Source: Pinguiococcus pyrenoidosus (lineage: Eukaryota; Sar; Pinguiophyceae; Pinguiochrysidales; Pinguiochrysidaceae). From it: 10,201 nucleotides of DNA. Each line of letters starts with the position of its first letter. Positions within the stretch are counted from its first letter, which is position 1. Positions 1 through 7,864 of this stretch are shown here, in pieces. The notes under the pieces are model-generated. The model ran no database searches, had not been told where the DNA came from, and saw only the letters and a list, made by a program, of their open reading frames with translations. Position numbers and translations under genes: made by a program. Location: positions 1-10,201 of the forward strand of contig JAAMXY010001875.1 of NCBI GenBank assembly GCA_019677205.1, in the 5' to 3' direction.

Positions 1-2
1 TC

Positions 3-1835
3 GGCCAGGCTCAAGACGCGTCTGCCGGCGTCGCCGGTAGTATGCTCCTTAGCGTGGGTACTGGTGACTCTGGAAATGGAGGTGCTGTCAGCATTGTTTC
101 TGGAGAGAGTACCGCAGCTGGCGGAGGACAGCTTCTTTTGATTGCTGGTAACGGTGTGACGTCTGGTGGGAGCACGCTTATCTCCACGGGCGTGGGGTCA
201 GCTGGAGATTCTGGAAGTCTCACACTGTCAAGCGGTACGGCAACTTCTGGTGCTGGAGGTAGTATTTTCTTGACTGTGGGAAGCGGAGACACAGGAGCCG
301 GCGGGTCTGTTCAGATCGCCGCCGGAAAGACAAGTGCTGCAAGTGCTGGAGGCTCTGTGTCGCTTGCTGGTGGCGAAGGAAAGGCAGGTGGAGGCTTTCT
401 GTATCTTGCTGGAGGAGAGGGAACCGACTCTATTGGCGGAGCAGTCTCGATTATCGGCGGTCTTTCGTCCAAGGCTTCGCCTGGAGCAGCTGGCGGACAG
501 CTCCTATTATCAGCCGGACCGTCATCAGAAGCGAGAGGAGGCGCAGCGATTCTGACGTCCGGGAAAGGCTCTGTGACCAGCAGTGGCTCTGTTCTTATCA
601 GAAGCGCAGACGGCGGGTCAGGAAGCGGAGTGAGCGGTGAGGTTTCCATTTCATCAGGAGCTGGAGCTGGGACATCCGGAAACTCCGGCTCGGTCACTGT
701 GCAGACGGGTGGCACAACGGACGGAGCCGCAGGTTCACTCAGCTTGCAAGTTGGAGCAACTACTTCTGGTACAAGCCCAACGCTTAGCGTAGTTGGTGGT
801 GAAACTTCAGCAACCGGGCAAGCTGGAGGCACGGTCAGTCTTCAGGGTGGAAGCGGCGAAGCAGGAGGTCCTTTATTTCTTGTCGCTGGCGAGGGATCCT
901 CCAGCACAGGGGGAGCAATTTCCGTTGTGGCCGGGAAGTCTGGCGGCACAGGAACCACAGGGGGTGGTCTGCTGCTCTCCGGCGGCTCTAGTGCAGCTGG
1001 TGGCACCAACGTTAACGGAGGAGATGTCACCATCCAAGGGGGGACGGCATCTGGCACTGGAACCTCGGGAGCTGTAGTTGTCTCCTCTGGCTCTTCCGTT
1101 AGTATTCAATCCGCTGGTACAGGAGCGATCGCCTTGGGGTCTTCCGACAATGCAGGGGACACTGGCTCCCTCATGCTGTCCACGGGAAAAGCCACATCAA
1201 CTGGCACAGCAGGAGCGCTGACCTTATCGGTGGGAACGTCGATTGGTAGTGCAGCTGGACAACACCTTTCTCTATATCCGGGCAGGGGAGACACAAGCGA
1301 TGGGGACGTGAGGGTCATTAGTCAAGGAAATAGCGCCGCGCCTGCCTTCATCCTCGGCTACGATAATTCAGGCTTCACACCTGTAGCAAAGCTAAGCTCT
1401 CAGGACAACACGATTGCTGGAAGTTCTATTGCCTTAACATCGAGTGCGGATGCGAGCATCATCGCCGGAGGGACACTTACGTTGCAGGGAACATCGAAAA
1501 TTGAGCTTTCCGGCTCAAGAGCCGCAGGCTTCAACGTAAAAGCGACGGAACTTACAAACGCAGGGTCGAGCATTGCGGATGAAAGCCAGGGGGCAATCAT
1601 TAACGGCCAGTCGACCAATTTGGCGTCGGAAGCATCTGAGGTCATTACCGTGACAAACAGCTGGGTCCAAGCAACAGACTTGACTTTTACGAGCATACAC
1701 ACGAGCTGCGCCAGTGGATTTCTCATTGCGAGCGGGTCGGCGGGCGCAGGAACAATCACCATCACCGTATCCAACATCGGAACGAATGCCTGCACGAGCG
1801 GATTTAAGGTACAGTACTTCGCAGTTTCTTCGTAG
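3..1835 (+). CDS. Gly/Ser-rich tandem-repeat protein, partial (N-terminus outside the window)
   Basis: The frame is open from the left edge to a TAG at 1833-1835, and the residues before the first ATG (42) already have repeat character, so the gene starts upstream. About 610 residues are visible. From about 42 to 1331 the sequence alternates a short hydrophobic beta-type strand (patterns like GGxVSLxxG, GGxLLLxxG) with Gly/Ser/Thr turns every 14-16 residues. This is what a beta-solenoid or beta-roll with stacked strands would look like. It is not collagen-like, because Gly is not every third residue. Around 1332-1520 the pattern loosens. The last roughly 100 residues (about 1524-1832) are non-repetitive, Thr/Val-rich and beta-predicted, with two cysteines (codons 1707-1709 and 1791-1793). 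No intron is visible in this part. The function is unknown. An extracellular or cell-covering structural role is inferred from composition only. It converges on the dynein gene, with 86 bp between stops. Confidence 0.85.
   Translation, partial: GQAQDASAGVAGSMLLSVGTGDSGNGGAVSIVSGESTAAGGGQLLLIAGNGVTSGGSTLISTGVGSAGDSGSLTLSSGTATSGAGGSIFLTVGSGDTGAGGSVQIAAGKTSAASAGGSVSLAGGEGKAGGGFLYLAGGEGTDSIGGAVSIIGGLSSKASPGAAGGQLLLSAGPSSEARGGAAILTSGKGSVTSSGSVLIRSADGGSGSGVSGEVSISSGAGAGTSGNSGSVTVQTGGTTDGAAGSLSLQVGATTSGTSPTLSVVGGETSATGQAGGTVSLQGGSGEAGGPLFLVAGEGSSSTGGAISVVAGKSGGTGTTGGGLLLSGGSSAAGGTNVNGGDVTIQGGTASGTGTSGAVVVSSGSSVSIQSAGTGAIALGSSDNAGDTGSLMLSTGKATSTGTAGALTLSVGTSIGSAAGQHLSLYPGRGDTSDGDVRVISQGNSAAPAFILGYDNSGFTPVAKLSSQDNTIAGSSIALTSSADASIIAGGTLTLQGTSKIELSGSRAAGFNVKATELTNAGSSIADESQGAIINGQSTNLASEASEVITVTNSWVQATDLTFTSIHTSCASGFLIASGSAGAGTITITVSNIGTNACTSGFKVQYFAVSS
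42..1331 (+). repeat. Protein-level super-repeat of about 158 residues (about 475 bp)
   Basis: Copies align by eye in the translated product. One full copy covers about 204-677 and a second about 678-1154. A third begins at 1155 and fades out by about 1331. The segment 42-203 matches the later part of a copy whose beginning lies outside the window. Anchors recur with near-constant spacing. SGSLTL, SGSVTV and TGSLML (starting at 210, 684 and 1161) are 158 and 159 residues apart. AGGSVSL and AGGTVSL (345 and 822) are 159 apart. GGAVS and GGAIS (435 and 909) are 158 apart. Similarity is clear in protein but weak in DNA, so the duplications are old or the codons have drifted. Confidence 0.7.
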
Positions 1836-1921
1836 CAGTCTAGTCATCTTCGAGAGCAAGCCCGATGGGAAGGAGACACACACTGCACTTTCTGTATAGT
1901 CAAAGGAACGACAACGATACC

Positions 1922-4900
1922 TTACGCTTGCGTCTCCTCATGTAGTCTGTCTAAAAACCTCCTTTCGACCTCTTCGTATTCCTTCTGCACTCGAGCAACC
2001 TCTTCTTTGTCAACTTCCTCAGCTGACTCAGTATTTACGTCCCCATGCTTAGCATCTGTGAGGCCGACTCTATTGTGGACTCCTTCAGTCTCCTGCGTTG
2101 CATCCTGTCTTGCCGGATCTTGGGAACGATCGCCTTGCTCTGTACTCGGCGAGTCGGCAGACCGAATGCTGGCACTTTCTTTCTCAAGGAAGGAGCTCAT
2201 GATCGCCTTTTCAGCAGGCGTCGGTCGGCTGAGCGGCCGCGGAATGTGGAACACGTGCAGATTTCCACCCGAGTCGCCCACAGCAAGGAGTTGTCTACTG
2301 GCACTCTGTTTTTGCCCAGCGTTCGTGGCAGCGAGGAATTCCATCGAGGTCACCCGACTCGGCGATGCATTCAATCGCTGAGAGTGCCGATAGCTTGTGT
2401 CGGTGAAGTCCCAAACATCAATCGTTCCGTCAACGCGGCTTATGAACAGGACCGCTGGTCTCGTGGGAGACCAAAGCCCAGCAGTCAGATATGCGTCGCA
2501 AACGGGTGACGAGAAGATGGGCTTCGTCATGCCTAGTCTCCAGAGCTGAAACGACCAGTCTCCGACGCTTAGGAAGATCTCCGGGAAGAAAGGGCTTCTT
2601 TCCAGCGCCACGCATGGACGGGAATGGTCCTTCGCCGTCCACAACACACACTCGTTGGAGACGGCAACTTCGTCCTGCTTAGGAAGTGGGTTAGATTGCC
2701 ATGTATTGCGCAATACGTAGAGGTCTCGTTGTCTTACGTTGTCGTCCTCCCCGGAATTGAGCTTGGGATCGCTTCCTGTTTGCCAGTCTCCAAAGACGAG
2801 ATCGCCCTCTTCCGTGGCACAGAAGAACTGCGTCTTCTTCACGCTGTCTATCTCGTTCTCCTGAGAAGAGGGCACACCCTCAGCAGCGAGGCAAATTTTG
2901 CATAAAGATAGCTCTCCCACGCCTTCAAGCCTCTTCAAGTGCGAGCGATGGAGCGGAAGCCATGGGACCTGCACAGATCGGGGTGTGAGCAGCAAAAGTG
3001 TGCACCGAAGCTTGTCGCTTGGCAGGCGTTACCTTCCCTTTCTTGTCTTCGCTTTCATTGTCATTTGCTGCAGCACCAGGCTTCGCACGAGGCTTTGCCA
3101 GCCATGGCATGTTTCCCCGCATGATCTCCTCGAACCTTGTGTCCCAGACGAGGAGCTGTCCGTCACTCGCCACCGTGATGAATTGGAAGGACTTCTCCGG
3201 CACGAGCCTGTCTTTCGGAAGGAGGGCCCCTCGTGAATCGACTTGTATGTCCCATGGGAGCCACACAAGGTCGGCAACGATGCGCTTATGCGATGCGTCT
3301 ATGGTGGACAGCGCACAGACATCTACCGGCGGAAGAAGCTCTTCCTCAGCTGTGCCCTTGTCTCGGGAACTTTTGGCCCCCTTCCTGTTGCTTCTCCTCC
3401 GACGAGCGCCTAGGAGCGCCATGCTCTCCTTCAAGTCCCACAACGCGACCTTCACGGCAACCAGGTGGGGAGAGCATGAGGCAAGACTTCGACAACCCGC
3501 AGGTGGTACCGCCGTACCTGGCCACTTAGCAGCCCCCCAACCACCATCATCGGCTCTGTGGGATTGAAGCGAAAGCAGAACACCTCTTTCGGCGCTTGTA
3601 GCTTTAACTGCGGATGGATAAGGTCGCCGAAGTCCCACAGCAAGATGAACGCCCGATCAACCTGCCCACTCACGTTCACGCGCTCGTCGAAATTGAGGTT
3701 CTTCACCACGGAAACGCCCAACGAAGAAGCGCTTCCGGGTACCCAGTCGATCGCGGAAAGCGCATTGCTCTTTGAGTACTCCAGGTCCGTGAAAGTGCGG
3801 AGCTCTTTGATATCATTTTCTCCCTGCGATAGGAGTATTAGCGACCGTTCTGCTCTGGGCAGCCGAAGTGTGTGCCGGTGACCATACCTTGGCTCCGAAG
3901 CTGCCGTCGTCTTCTCCGATACCACGAAAGGCATCCGCAAAAATGTCAACGGCTTCGTTCTGCCCAAGGACTTCCTCGATCAAAGGAGACGTCCGATGGA
4001 GAAACTTCAGAAGACGTTCGCTGCTCATGTCTGCGGTCGAAGAGTTGCGAAGGGTTGCCTCCGCCTGCTCCATCGTAGGGACAACCATGGTGCTCTTGCT
4101 GACCGAGCGCGTCCACGTCGTCTGCGTGCTGGCCACCGAAAGAACTCCTCCGGCCTGCACGCCCCTTTCTCCCTGCTTCCGTTCCACAAAGTCCTCTGGC
4201 GGCACCTTGTGTGTTCTGTATTCAACGACGCCCTCTGCAACCCGCTCTTGGCAGTGAATAGTGCAGTTCACGAGCGCTCGTGGGCAGGACACACGCAGGC
4301 ACATCAGCGGCCTTCTGCTCGAGAGATTCAGAGATGCAATCTCTGCCACCGTGTCGTCCTGCGTTTCAGTTTCCCAGACCCCAGCCAAGACAGGCTCGTC
4401 TTTGTACACGATGTTCCGCTCGGCCTCCTCGGCGGCGAGTCGCTCCGCCTCCTCCGCCGCTGCCTTGCGCTCCGCCTCCGCCTTGGCGGCGTCCTCCTGC
4501 TGCCCTGTGGCGCAGCAGCCCTTGTTGTAAGGAATGTGCTTTCAACACCATCCGGTAGCTGCCTGCACCTCTCTCCATATGGTATTTCTTGCTTGCGGGC
4601 GTGGTGCAGATGAACCACCGCTCTCCGCAGGCCTCGGAGGCGTCGAAAACCAGCGCAAACTCCTCCTCCACATAGGCCTCGATGACGGCCTTGGCGTCGA
4701 AGAAGTCGCACATGAATCCCAGGCGAGAGATCTGCAGGAGCAAGAGAAAGCATAGGCAAAGTGGTCAGCGTTGCACTCGTGTGGCTCTTCCCCTTGCCAC
4801 TTCCAGTGGAAGTTGGCGCCCTTCACAAAGTGGCAAGCACACTTGCACAGGAAAGGGCCTTCTGTGGTGCGCTGTGCCACAGCTACGGACCTCATCGACG

Positions 4901-5028
4901 ATCTCATCCCGATTAAACAGCTTGTAGTTCACGCAGTCGTTGAAGGCCGGGCCCGTCTTCAGCCCGTAGGTCTCCTCATTCTTCTGCTGGATGAACAGGG
5001 GGTGCTTCCCATCGTGAGCGTCGCCCAT
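1922..5028 (-). CDS. DNAI3: Dynein intermediate chain 3 (WDR63/IC140-type), axonemal inner arm I1/f
   Basis: Six exons on the minus strand: 5028-4891, 4731-4569, 4504-3888, 3823-3518, 3449-3033 and 2968-1922. They join in frame to 895 aa, close to the roughly 890 aa usual for WDR63. The ATG sits in a strong context (GTCACCATGG) with an in-frame TGA 9 bases upstream. The N-terminal region (residues 1-100) has the family's FALVFD/WFICTTP block, equivalent to the LLVYD/NFYLCLT block of relatives. Residues 102-131 form an Ala/Glu/Arg-rich charged helix, and around 250-306 lies a QNE...DIFAD...FGAK stretch. WD40-type blades follow, including LLWDF (367-371), ALWDL (410-414), LLVWDT (507-512) and IDVWDF (730-735), plus the LSLCKICL (567-574) and SVGDWSFQLW (681-690) motifs typical of this protein. 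The C-terminal tail is charged and coiled-coil-like. The family anchors the two-headed inner dynein arm I1/f, so the host has motile cilia. The assignment is confident; splice sites were chosen by homology and phase. Confidence 0.92.
2969..3032 (-). other. DNAI3 intron 5 (64 bp, phase 0)
   Basis: The donor is AAG|GTAACG and the acceptor TCTGTGCAG|GTC. The join gives KKGK then VPWLPLHRSHL, leading into the conserved GELSLCKICL motif. This is the third intron of exactly 64 bp. Confidence 0.88.
3450..3517 (-). other. DNAI3 intron 4 (68 bp, phase 0)
   Basis: The donor is CAG|GTACGG and the acceptor GCCGTGAAG|GTC. Splicing restores a WD-blade strand, LLSGQ joined to VALWDL, which would otherwise be split between two frames. 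The acceptor is AAG rather than the CAG seen in the other four. Confidence 0.88.
3824..3887 (-). other. DNAI3 intron 3 (64 bp, phase 0)
   Basis: The donor is AAG|GTATGG and the acceptor TATCGCAG|GGA, with a CTAAT branch-point-like word about 10 bases upstream of the acceptor. The join gives FGAK followed by GENDIKELRTFTDL, matching the conserved block of the family. Confidence 0.9.
4505..4568 (-). other. DNAI3 intron 2 (64 bp, phase 1)
   Basis: The donor is GAGAG|GTGCAG and the acceptor is CGCCACAG|GGCAG. The phase-1 join makes a Gly codon (residue 101) and switches into the frame carrying the Ala/Glu-rich helix and the IVYKDEP motif. Other acceptors nearby (GGCAGCAG) give the wrong phase. 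Confidence 0.8.
4732..4890 (-). other. DNAI3 intron 1 (159 bp, phase 0)
   Basis: The donor GAG|GTCCGT and the acceptor CTCCTGCAG|ATC follow a pyrimidine-rich tract (CTTTCTCTTGCTCCTG). Removal joins ...DEIVDE to ISRLGF..., which lines up without a gap against the WDR63 family. It is more than twice as long as the other four introns. Confidence 0.88.
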
Positions 5029-5187
5029 GGTGACGGCTCACAGCGTCGAGCACTACTTGGGCCCCTTCTTGGCATCAGAAAAGCGCGGGAAGTTTCAGAG
5101 GACGACGGTTTCTCACTGTGTCGTTGTGTACATAATTAATAAGTAGTCATTAAACGAGGTAGAAACACATACTTATAGAATAATTAC

Positions 5188-5201
5188 TGTGCCATGGAAA
5201 C
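5188..5201. promoter_or_regulatory. X-box-like word upstream of the dynein gene (tentative)
   Basis: TGTGCCATGGAAAC resembles the RFX X-box, a near-palindrome of the form GTnnCC-AT-GGnAAC. The right half fits fully, while the first two bases of the left half do not. It lies 160-173 bp upstream of the DNAI3 ATG. RFX factors are known mainly from animals, fungi and amoebozoans, so chance is a real possibility. Confidence 0.2.
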
Positions 5202-5306
5202 GCTCTTGTGAAGGTTTGAATGCCCAGCGAAAACGAATACCGAAGCAGAGGACAGACCTCGTAAAAGGGAGAATCTTCCATCACGTCAGCTGATTTTTTC
5301 AAAGTT

Positions 5307-5333
5307 GGACTCTGCGACGCCTCTGCAGAGTCC
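5307..5333. repeat. Perfect 9-bp inverted repeat with 9-base spacer
   Basis: GGACTCTGC (5307-5315) and its exact reverse complement GCAGAGTCC (5325-5333) flank a 9-base spacer. The right arm also overlaps the 10-bp palindrome CTCTGCAGAG (5321-5330). It sits 114 bp before the TTL-like gene start, so it could be an operator-like protein site or a hairpin in the 5' leader. The role is unknown. Confidence 0.5.
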
Positions 5334-5446
5334 TTTCTGGATGAATCTTCTCAAAGGGCCTCCGCTGACAGCGCACACCGACGCCTGCCGCTTTGAACTA
5401 GGATTGAGCGCTCGTGCCTAGCTACAGTGGCACTTTCCGTCCGAAA

Positions 5447-7780
5447 ATGATGGTCGTGAGGCGTGCGCTGGAGCGTCTCCTCTTGGCGACGCTGCTCCTG
5501 CGGCCAGCAAAGGCCGCTAGCGGAGCTTCACTTGAGCAGATTTCTGCCCGAAGCGTGGAATTCACCCAGATGCACGCTTCGTGGCAGGAGCGCACCAGGT
5601 GGAGGGGCCCTTCAGGAGAATCAGGGGCGGAAGACTATCTAACGCAGCTGCAGCGCCTGCGTGGGGGACTGAGCAGCGGGAGGTGGCGGGTGGAGATCGG
5701 GATCCATGGGCGAATCTCGGCTCCACTGGAGTGGATCGAGCCTACGACGCTGCGTAGCGAGAGTGTCGCGTTCTGTGAGTCTCTGCGTGGTGAAGGAGTG
5801 CTCGATCTTTCGCAGTGTGCCAAGCAGATTGGCCGCACAGCCAGACTGGCGCAGGCTAAGAGCGCGCTTGAGTTCATCGATGCCGCGAAGGGATTGTCGC
5901 TCTTGCACCACGAAAGCCGTGAAGTCCACAGCTCGCTGGCGCTGCTGCGCCTTGCACGAACGACCGTCCACGGAACGCTAAAATGGACTGGTGCGAGCCC
6001 CGCCTCCACCTGCTTTGATAGCGAGCTGCGCACGACGGGGAACGACACAAGTCTTCTACAGCACGACCGGCTCTGCCTCCCCTCCATTGAGCTACGAATC
6101 GCAAAGGCGCTTGACAAGCTCGGGGCCTTTGACCAGGCAAAGGATGCCCTCGGAAGGACGCTGGTTGCTTTGTACGAGACGCCGTCCGTGCAGCGCGACT
6201 GCCGCTGCGAAGGGAATGCCATCTTAGAGAGCAATGCCACGATGGAGAAAAGAGTCTGCACCTCGGCGGGTCTGCTGTCTCTTTGCGACATCACGAAGGG
6301 CGCGCCTAGAATCTTCGCTGCGTCGCCGCCCTCGACCTGGTCGGTTTTGCGTGTGAGCGATCGCTGCTTTGAGGAGCTGCACTGGGTGTCTCGGCTGGTC
6401 GGAGACGTCACGCGCTTGACGCTGGACTTCTTTGCAATACGTTACGCTCAGCGAGACCGGAGCTTCAATGGCGACCTGTTATCTCTGGTCGTTGGTCAAT
6501 TCGTGGACTTCTCCAACTCGCATGGAACGCTGCTTCGGAACGACACGCGCAGCATCTACTCGGTGTATCACATGATCTCCAGTGACCTCGTGACGGCCAT
6601 ATTGCGAGCAGGACGGACGTTCCAAGCAAAGGAGCATCTTAGACAGCTGTCAAGCTACCAGCCGGAGATTGCCAACCTGTGGCAGGCGCGCCTGCGATAC
6701 AATCTCTTGCTAGGCGCGCATCAGGTCGAGGTGCAATCAGCGTTGCACGACTTCCGCTACCGAGTGGGAAGCGGCCTCACAAGTGAAAAGCCCGACGCCG
6801 CCTATCACGCTCTATCCGGCCTTCTGAAGTCGCTGGCGTGTATTCCTCTCAAAGCCGTGCTGGATGACAAGATCGCCAGCCATCGCGCCTTCGAAGCCTC
6901 TCGCCGGATGCACCTCTCGAACGCGGTTGTCAGTACCCCACGGCGCAATGATAATCCTGTGGCGTCCGCCGGAGAATTCTACTCCGGCGGCTTCGTCCTG
7001 CCCGGGGACTGTCCTTCGTTCCTCCGCGCGGTGGATGTCGAACCACCAGCCAAGTGGGTCTTCAAGCGCCGCGACGGCGCCGACGGCAGCGGAACCATCT
7101 TCCTACGTGCCGGCGAAGCAAGCCAGCGCTGCAGCGACGGCCAACGCAGTTCATTCGTGGGTGAAGTACTCGCGATGCGATACGTGTCGCTGCCGCTTTT
7201 GGTGGACGGCCGTAAAGCGGAGCTTCGGGTTATGGTGCTCATCGATGACATCGCATCTCGATCGGCAGATGCCATCCCATTTCTGTATCTCTACGACCGC
7301 CCCACGGTGGTCAAGGTGACCGCCAAGCGGTACGACGCGCGCACCCACGGCGACGAGCACGATTTCACGAACGCACGACAAGGGGGCCAAGTGGTGGAGC
7401 TCCAGAGACTGGTCAATGCGGCAAACGCCATCCAAGAGAAAGGTTGGGAAGTCTCCTGGTCGCGCATCCGGTTGTTGGTCGTCGCCGCCTTCCAAGCCGC
7501 CCTGCGCCAGGACGACTTGCGCCATTGCGAGATGTCCGTCATCGTATTCGACATCATACTCGACCAGACCCTGTGGCCTTGGCTCATTGAGGCTGGCGTC
7601 GCGCCGGGCTTCGGCTTGGGAACGTCGGACCCCAACGCCGTGCTTTCGGACGTGACAGGGCTGATCCAGCACTTGAGGCGGGGCCCAGAGGAACTGGACC
7701 TACGGAGGCGCTGCGAAGACGCAAGCCTCGTCGCAGCGCTCAACTTTACTCTGCTGATGTGTGAGACACTGGCACGATAG
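5447..7780 (+). CDS. Secreted protein: helical Cys-rich N-terminal half plus TTL-like (ATP-grasp) domain
   Basis: 777 aa, intronless. The start is the first ATG after an in-frame TGA (5405-5407), in AAAATGATG. The N-terminus is a plausible signal peptide: basic MMVVRRALER, hydrophobic LLLATLLL, cleavage near AKA (21-23). Four N-glycosylation sequons are present (N199, N263, N365, N766). Residues about 105-320 are helical and cysteine-rich, with a TPR-like segment (about 214-244) and a DCRCEG motif (251-256). The second half resembles the tubulin-tyrosine-ligase family. It has FVLPGDC (516-522), WVFKR with candidate ATP-binding K540, SLPLLVDGRKAELRV (581-595), FLYLYD (612-617), FTN (640-642), and FDIILD...PWLIEAG (701-717) in place of the usual FDxxxD...PWLLEVN. 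D702 and E715 are kept, but the metal-binding Asn is Gly717. TTLs ligate amino acids to protein tails. Substrate and activity here are unknown. Confidence 0.8.
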   Translation: MMVVRRALERLLLATLLLRPAKAASGASLEQISARSVEFTQMHASWQERTRWRGPSGESGAEDYLTQLQRLRGGLSSGRWRVEIGIHGRISAPLEWIEPTTLRSESVAFCESLRGEGVLDLSQCAKQIGRTARLAQAKSALEFIDAAKGLSLLHHESREVHSSLALLRLARTTVHGTLKWTGASPASTCFDSELRTTGNDTSLLQHDRLCLPSIELRIAKALDKLGAFDQAKDALGRTLVALYETPSVQRDCRCEGNAILESNATMEKRVCTSAGLLSLCDITKGAPRIFAASPPSTWSVLRVSDRCFEELHWVSRLVGDVTRLTLDFFAIRYAQRDRSFNGDLLSLVVGQFVDFSNSHGTLLRNDTRSIYSVYHMISSDLVTAILRAGRTFQAKEHLRQLSSYQPEIANLWQARLRYNLLLGAHQVEVQSALHDFRYRVGSGLTSEKPDAAYHALSGLLKSLACIPLKAVLDDKIASHRAFEASRRMHLSNAVVSTPRRNDNPVASAGEFYSGGFVLPGDCPSFLRAVDVEPPAKWVFKRRDGADGSGTIFLRAGEASQRCSDGQRSSFVGEVLAMRYVSLPLLVDGRKAELRVMVLIDDIASRSADAIPFLYLYDRPTVVKVTAKRYDARTHGDEHDFTNARQGGQVVELQRLVNAANAIQEKGWEVSWSRIRLLVVAAFQAALRQDDLRHCEMSVIVFDIILDQTLWPWLIEAGVAPGFGLGTSDPNAVLSDVTGLIQHLRRGPEELDLRRRCEDASLVAALNFTLLMCETLAR

Positions 7781-7864
7781 AAGCGAAGATTGATAGAGAG
7801 AGAAGCTGGTCGATCCAAGTGAGGGGCAAGATTCAACAAGGCATCGCGGTTTAGGGACATCTGT

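Larger units (their letters stand above)
5029..5446. promoter_or_regulatory. Divergent promoter region between DNAI3 and the TTL-like gene
   Basis: This is 418 bp between two divergent start codons. I see no convincing gene in it. It contains an AT-rich island (about 5129-5187) in otherwise GC-rich DNA, including TATAAG on the minus strand (5177-5172), about 145 bases before the DNAI3 ATG. An X-box-like word lies at 5188-5201 and an inverted repeat at 5307-5333. In-frame stops at 5040-5038 (minus) and 5405-5407 (plus) bound both coding regions. Transcription start sites cannot be placed from sequence alone. Confidence 0.6.

Noticed and set aside
42-44. ATG at 42 as the true start of the repeat protein
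   Set aside because: The frame is open to the window edge, the residues before it continue the repeat, and no signal peptide follows it.
11-1795. Several Pro-rich open frames on the minus strand opposite the Gly/Ser-repeat gene
   Set aside because: They are the reverse-complement shadow of Gly/Ser/Thr codons (GGN and TCN read as NCC and NGA types). They have no family features of their own.
1-1835. Bacterial PE_PGRS-like or collagen/silk-like protein
   Set aside because: The neighbour has spliceosomal introns and is a ciliary gene, so the locus is eukaryotic. Gly spacing does not fit collagen and there are no poly-Ala silk blocks.
4732-4890. Protein-like reading with several Cys, His and Trp residues in one frame across this stretch, possibly an extra coding segment
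   Set aside because: Removing 4732-4890 as an intron with good GT and AG sites gives a gap-free match to the WDR63 family. Keeping it would insert unrelated residues and require a frame change.
4872-4890. A 19-bp mini-intron GTCCGT...CACAG restoring the frame
   Set aside because: Phase and borders fit, but the following frame has no homology to the family and a second, non-canonical intron would then be needed. The single 159-bp intron explains everything.
5414-5446. Earlier start (GTG at 5414) for the plus-strand TTL-like gene
   Set aside because: GTG is not a normal eukaryotic start. The ATG at 5447 is the first after an in-frame stop and places the hydrophobic signal segment at the N-terminus.
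5635-6411. A 258-codon open frame on the minus strand inside the plus-strand TTL-like gene
   Set aside because: Its Ser/Arg-rich composition is that of an antisense shadow. The plus frame carries the paralogue-conserved residues.
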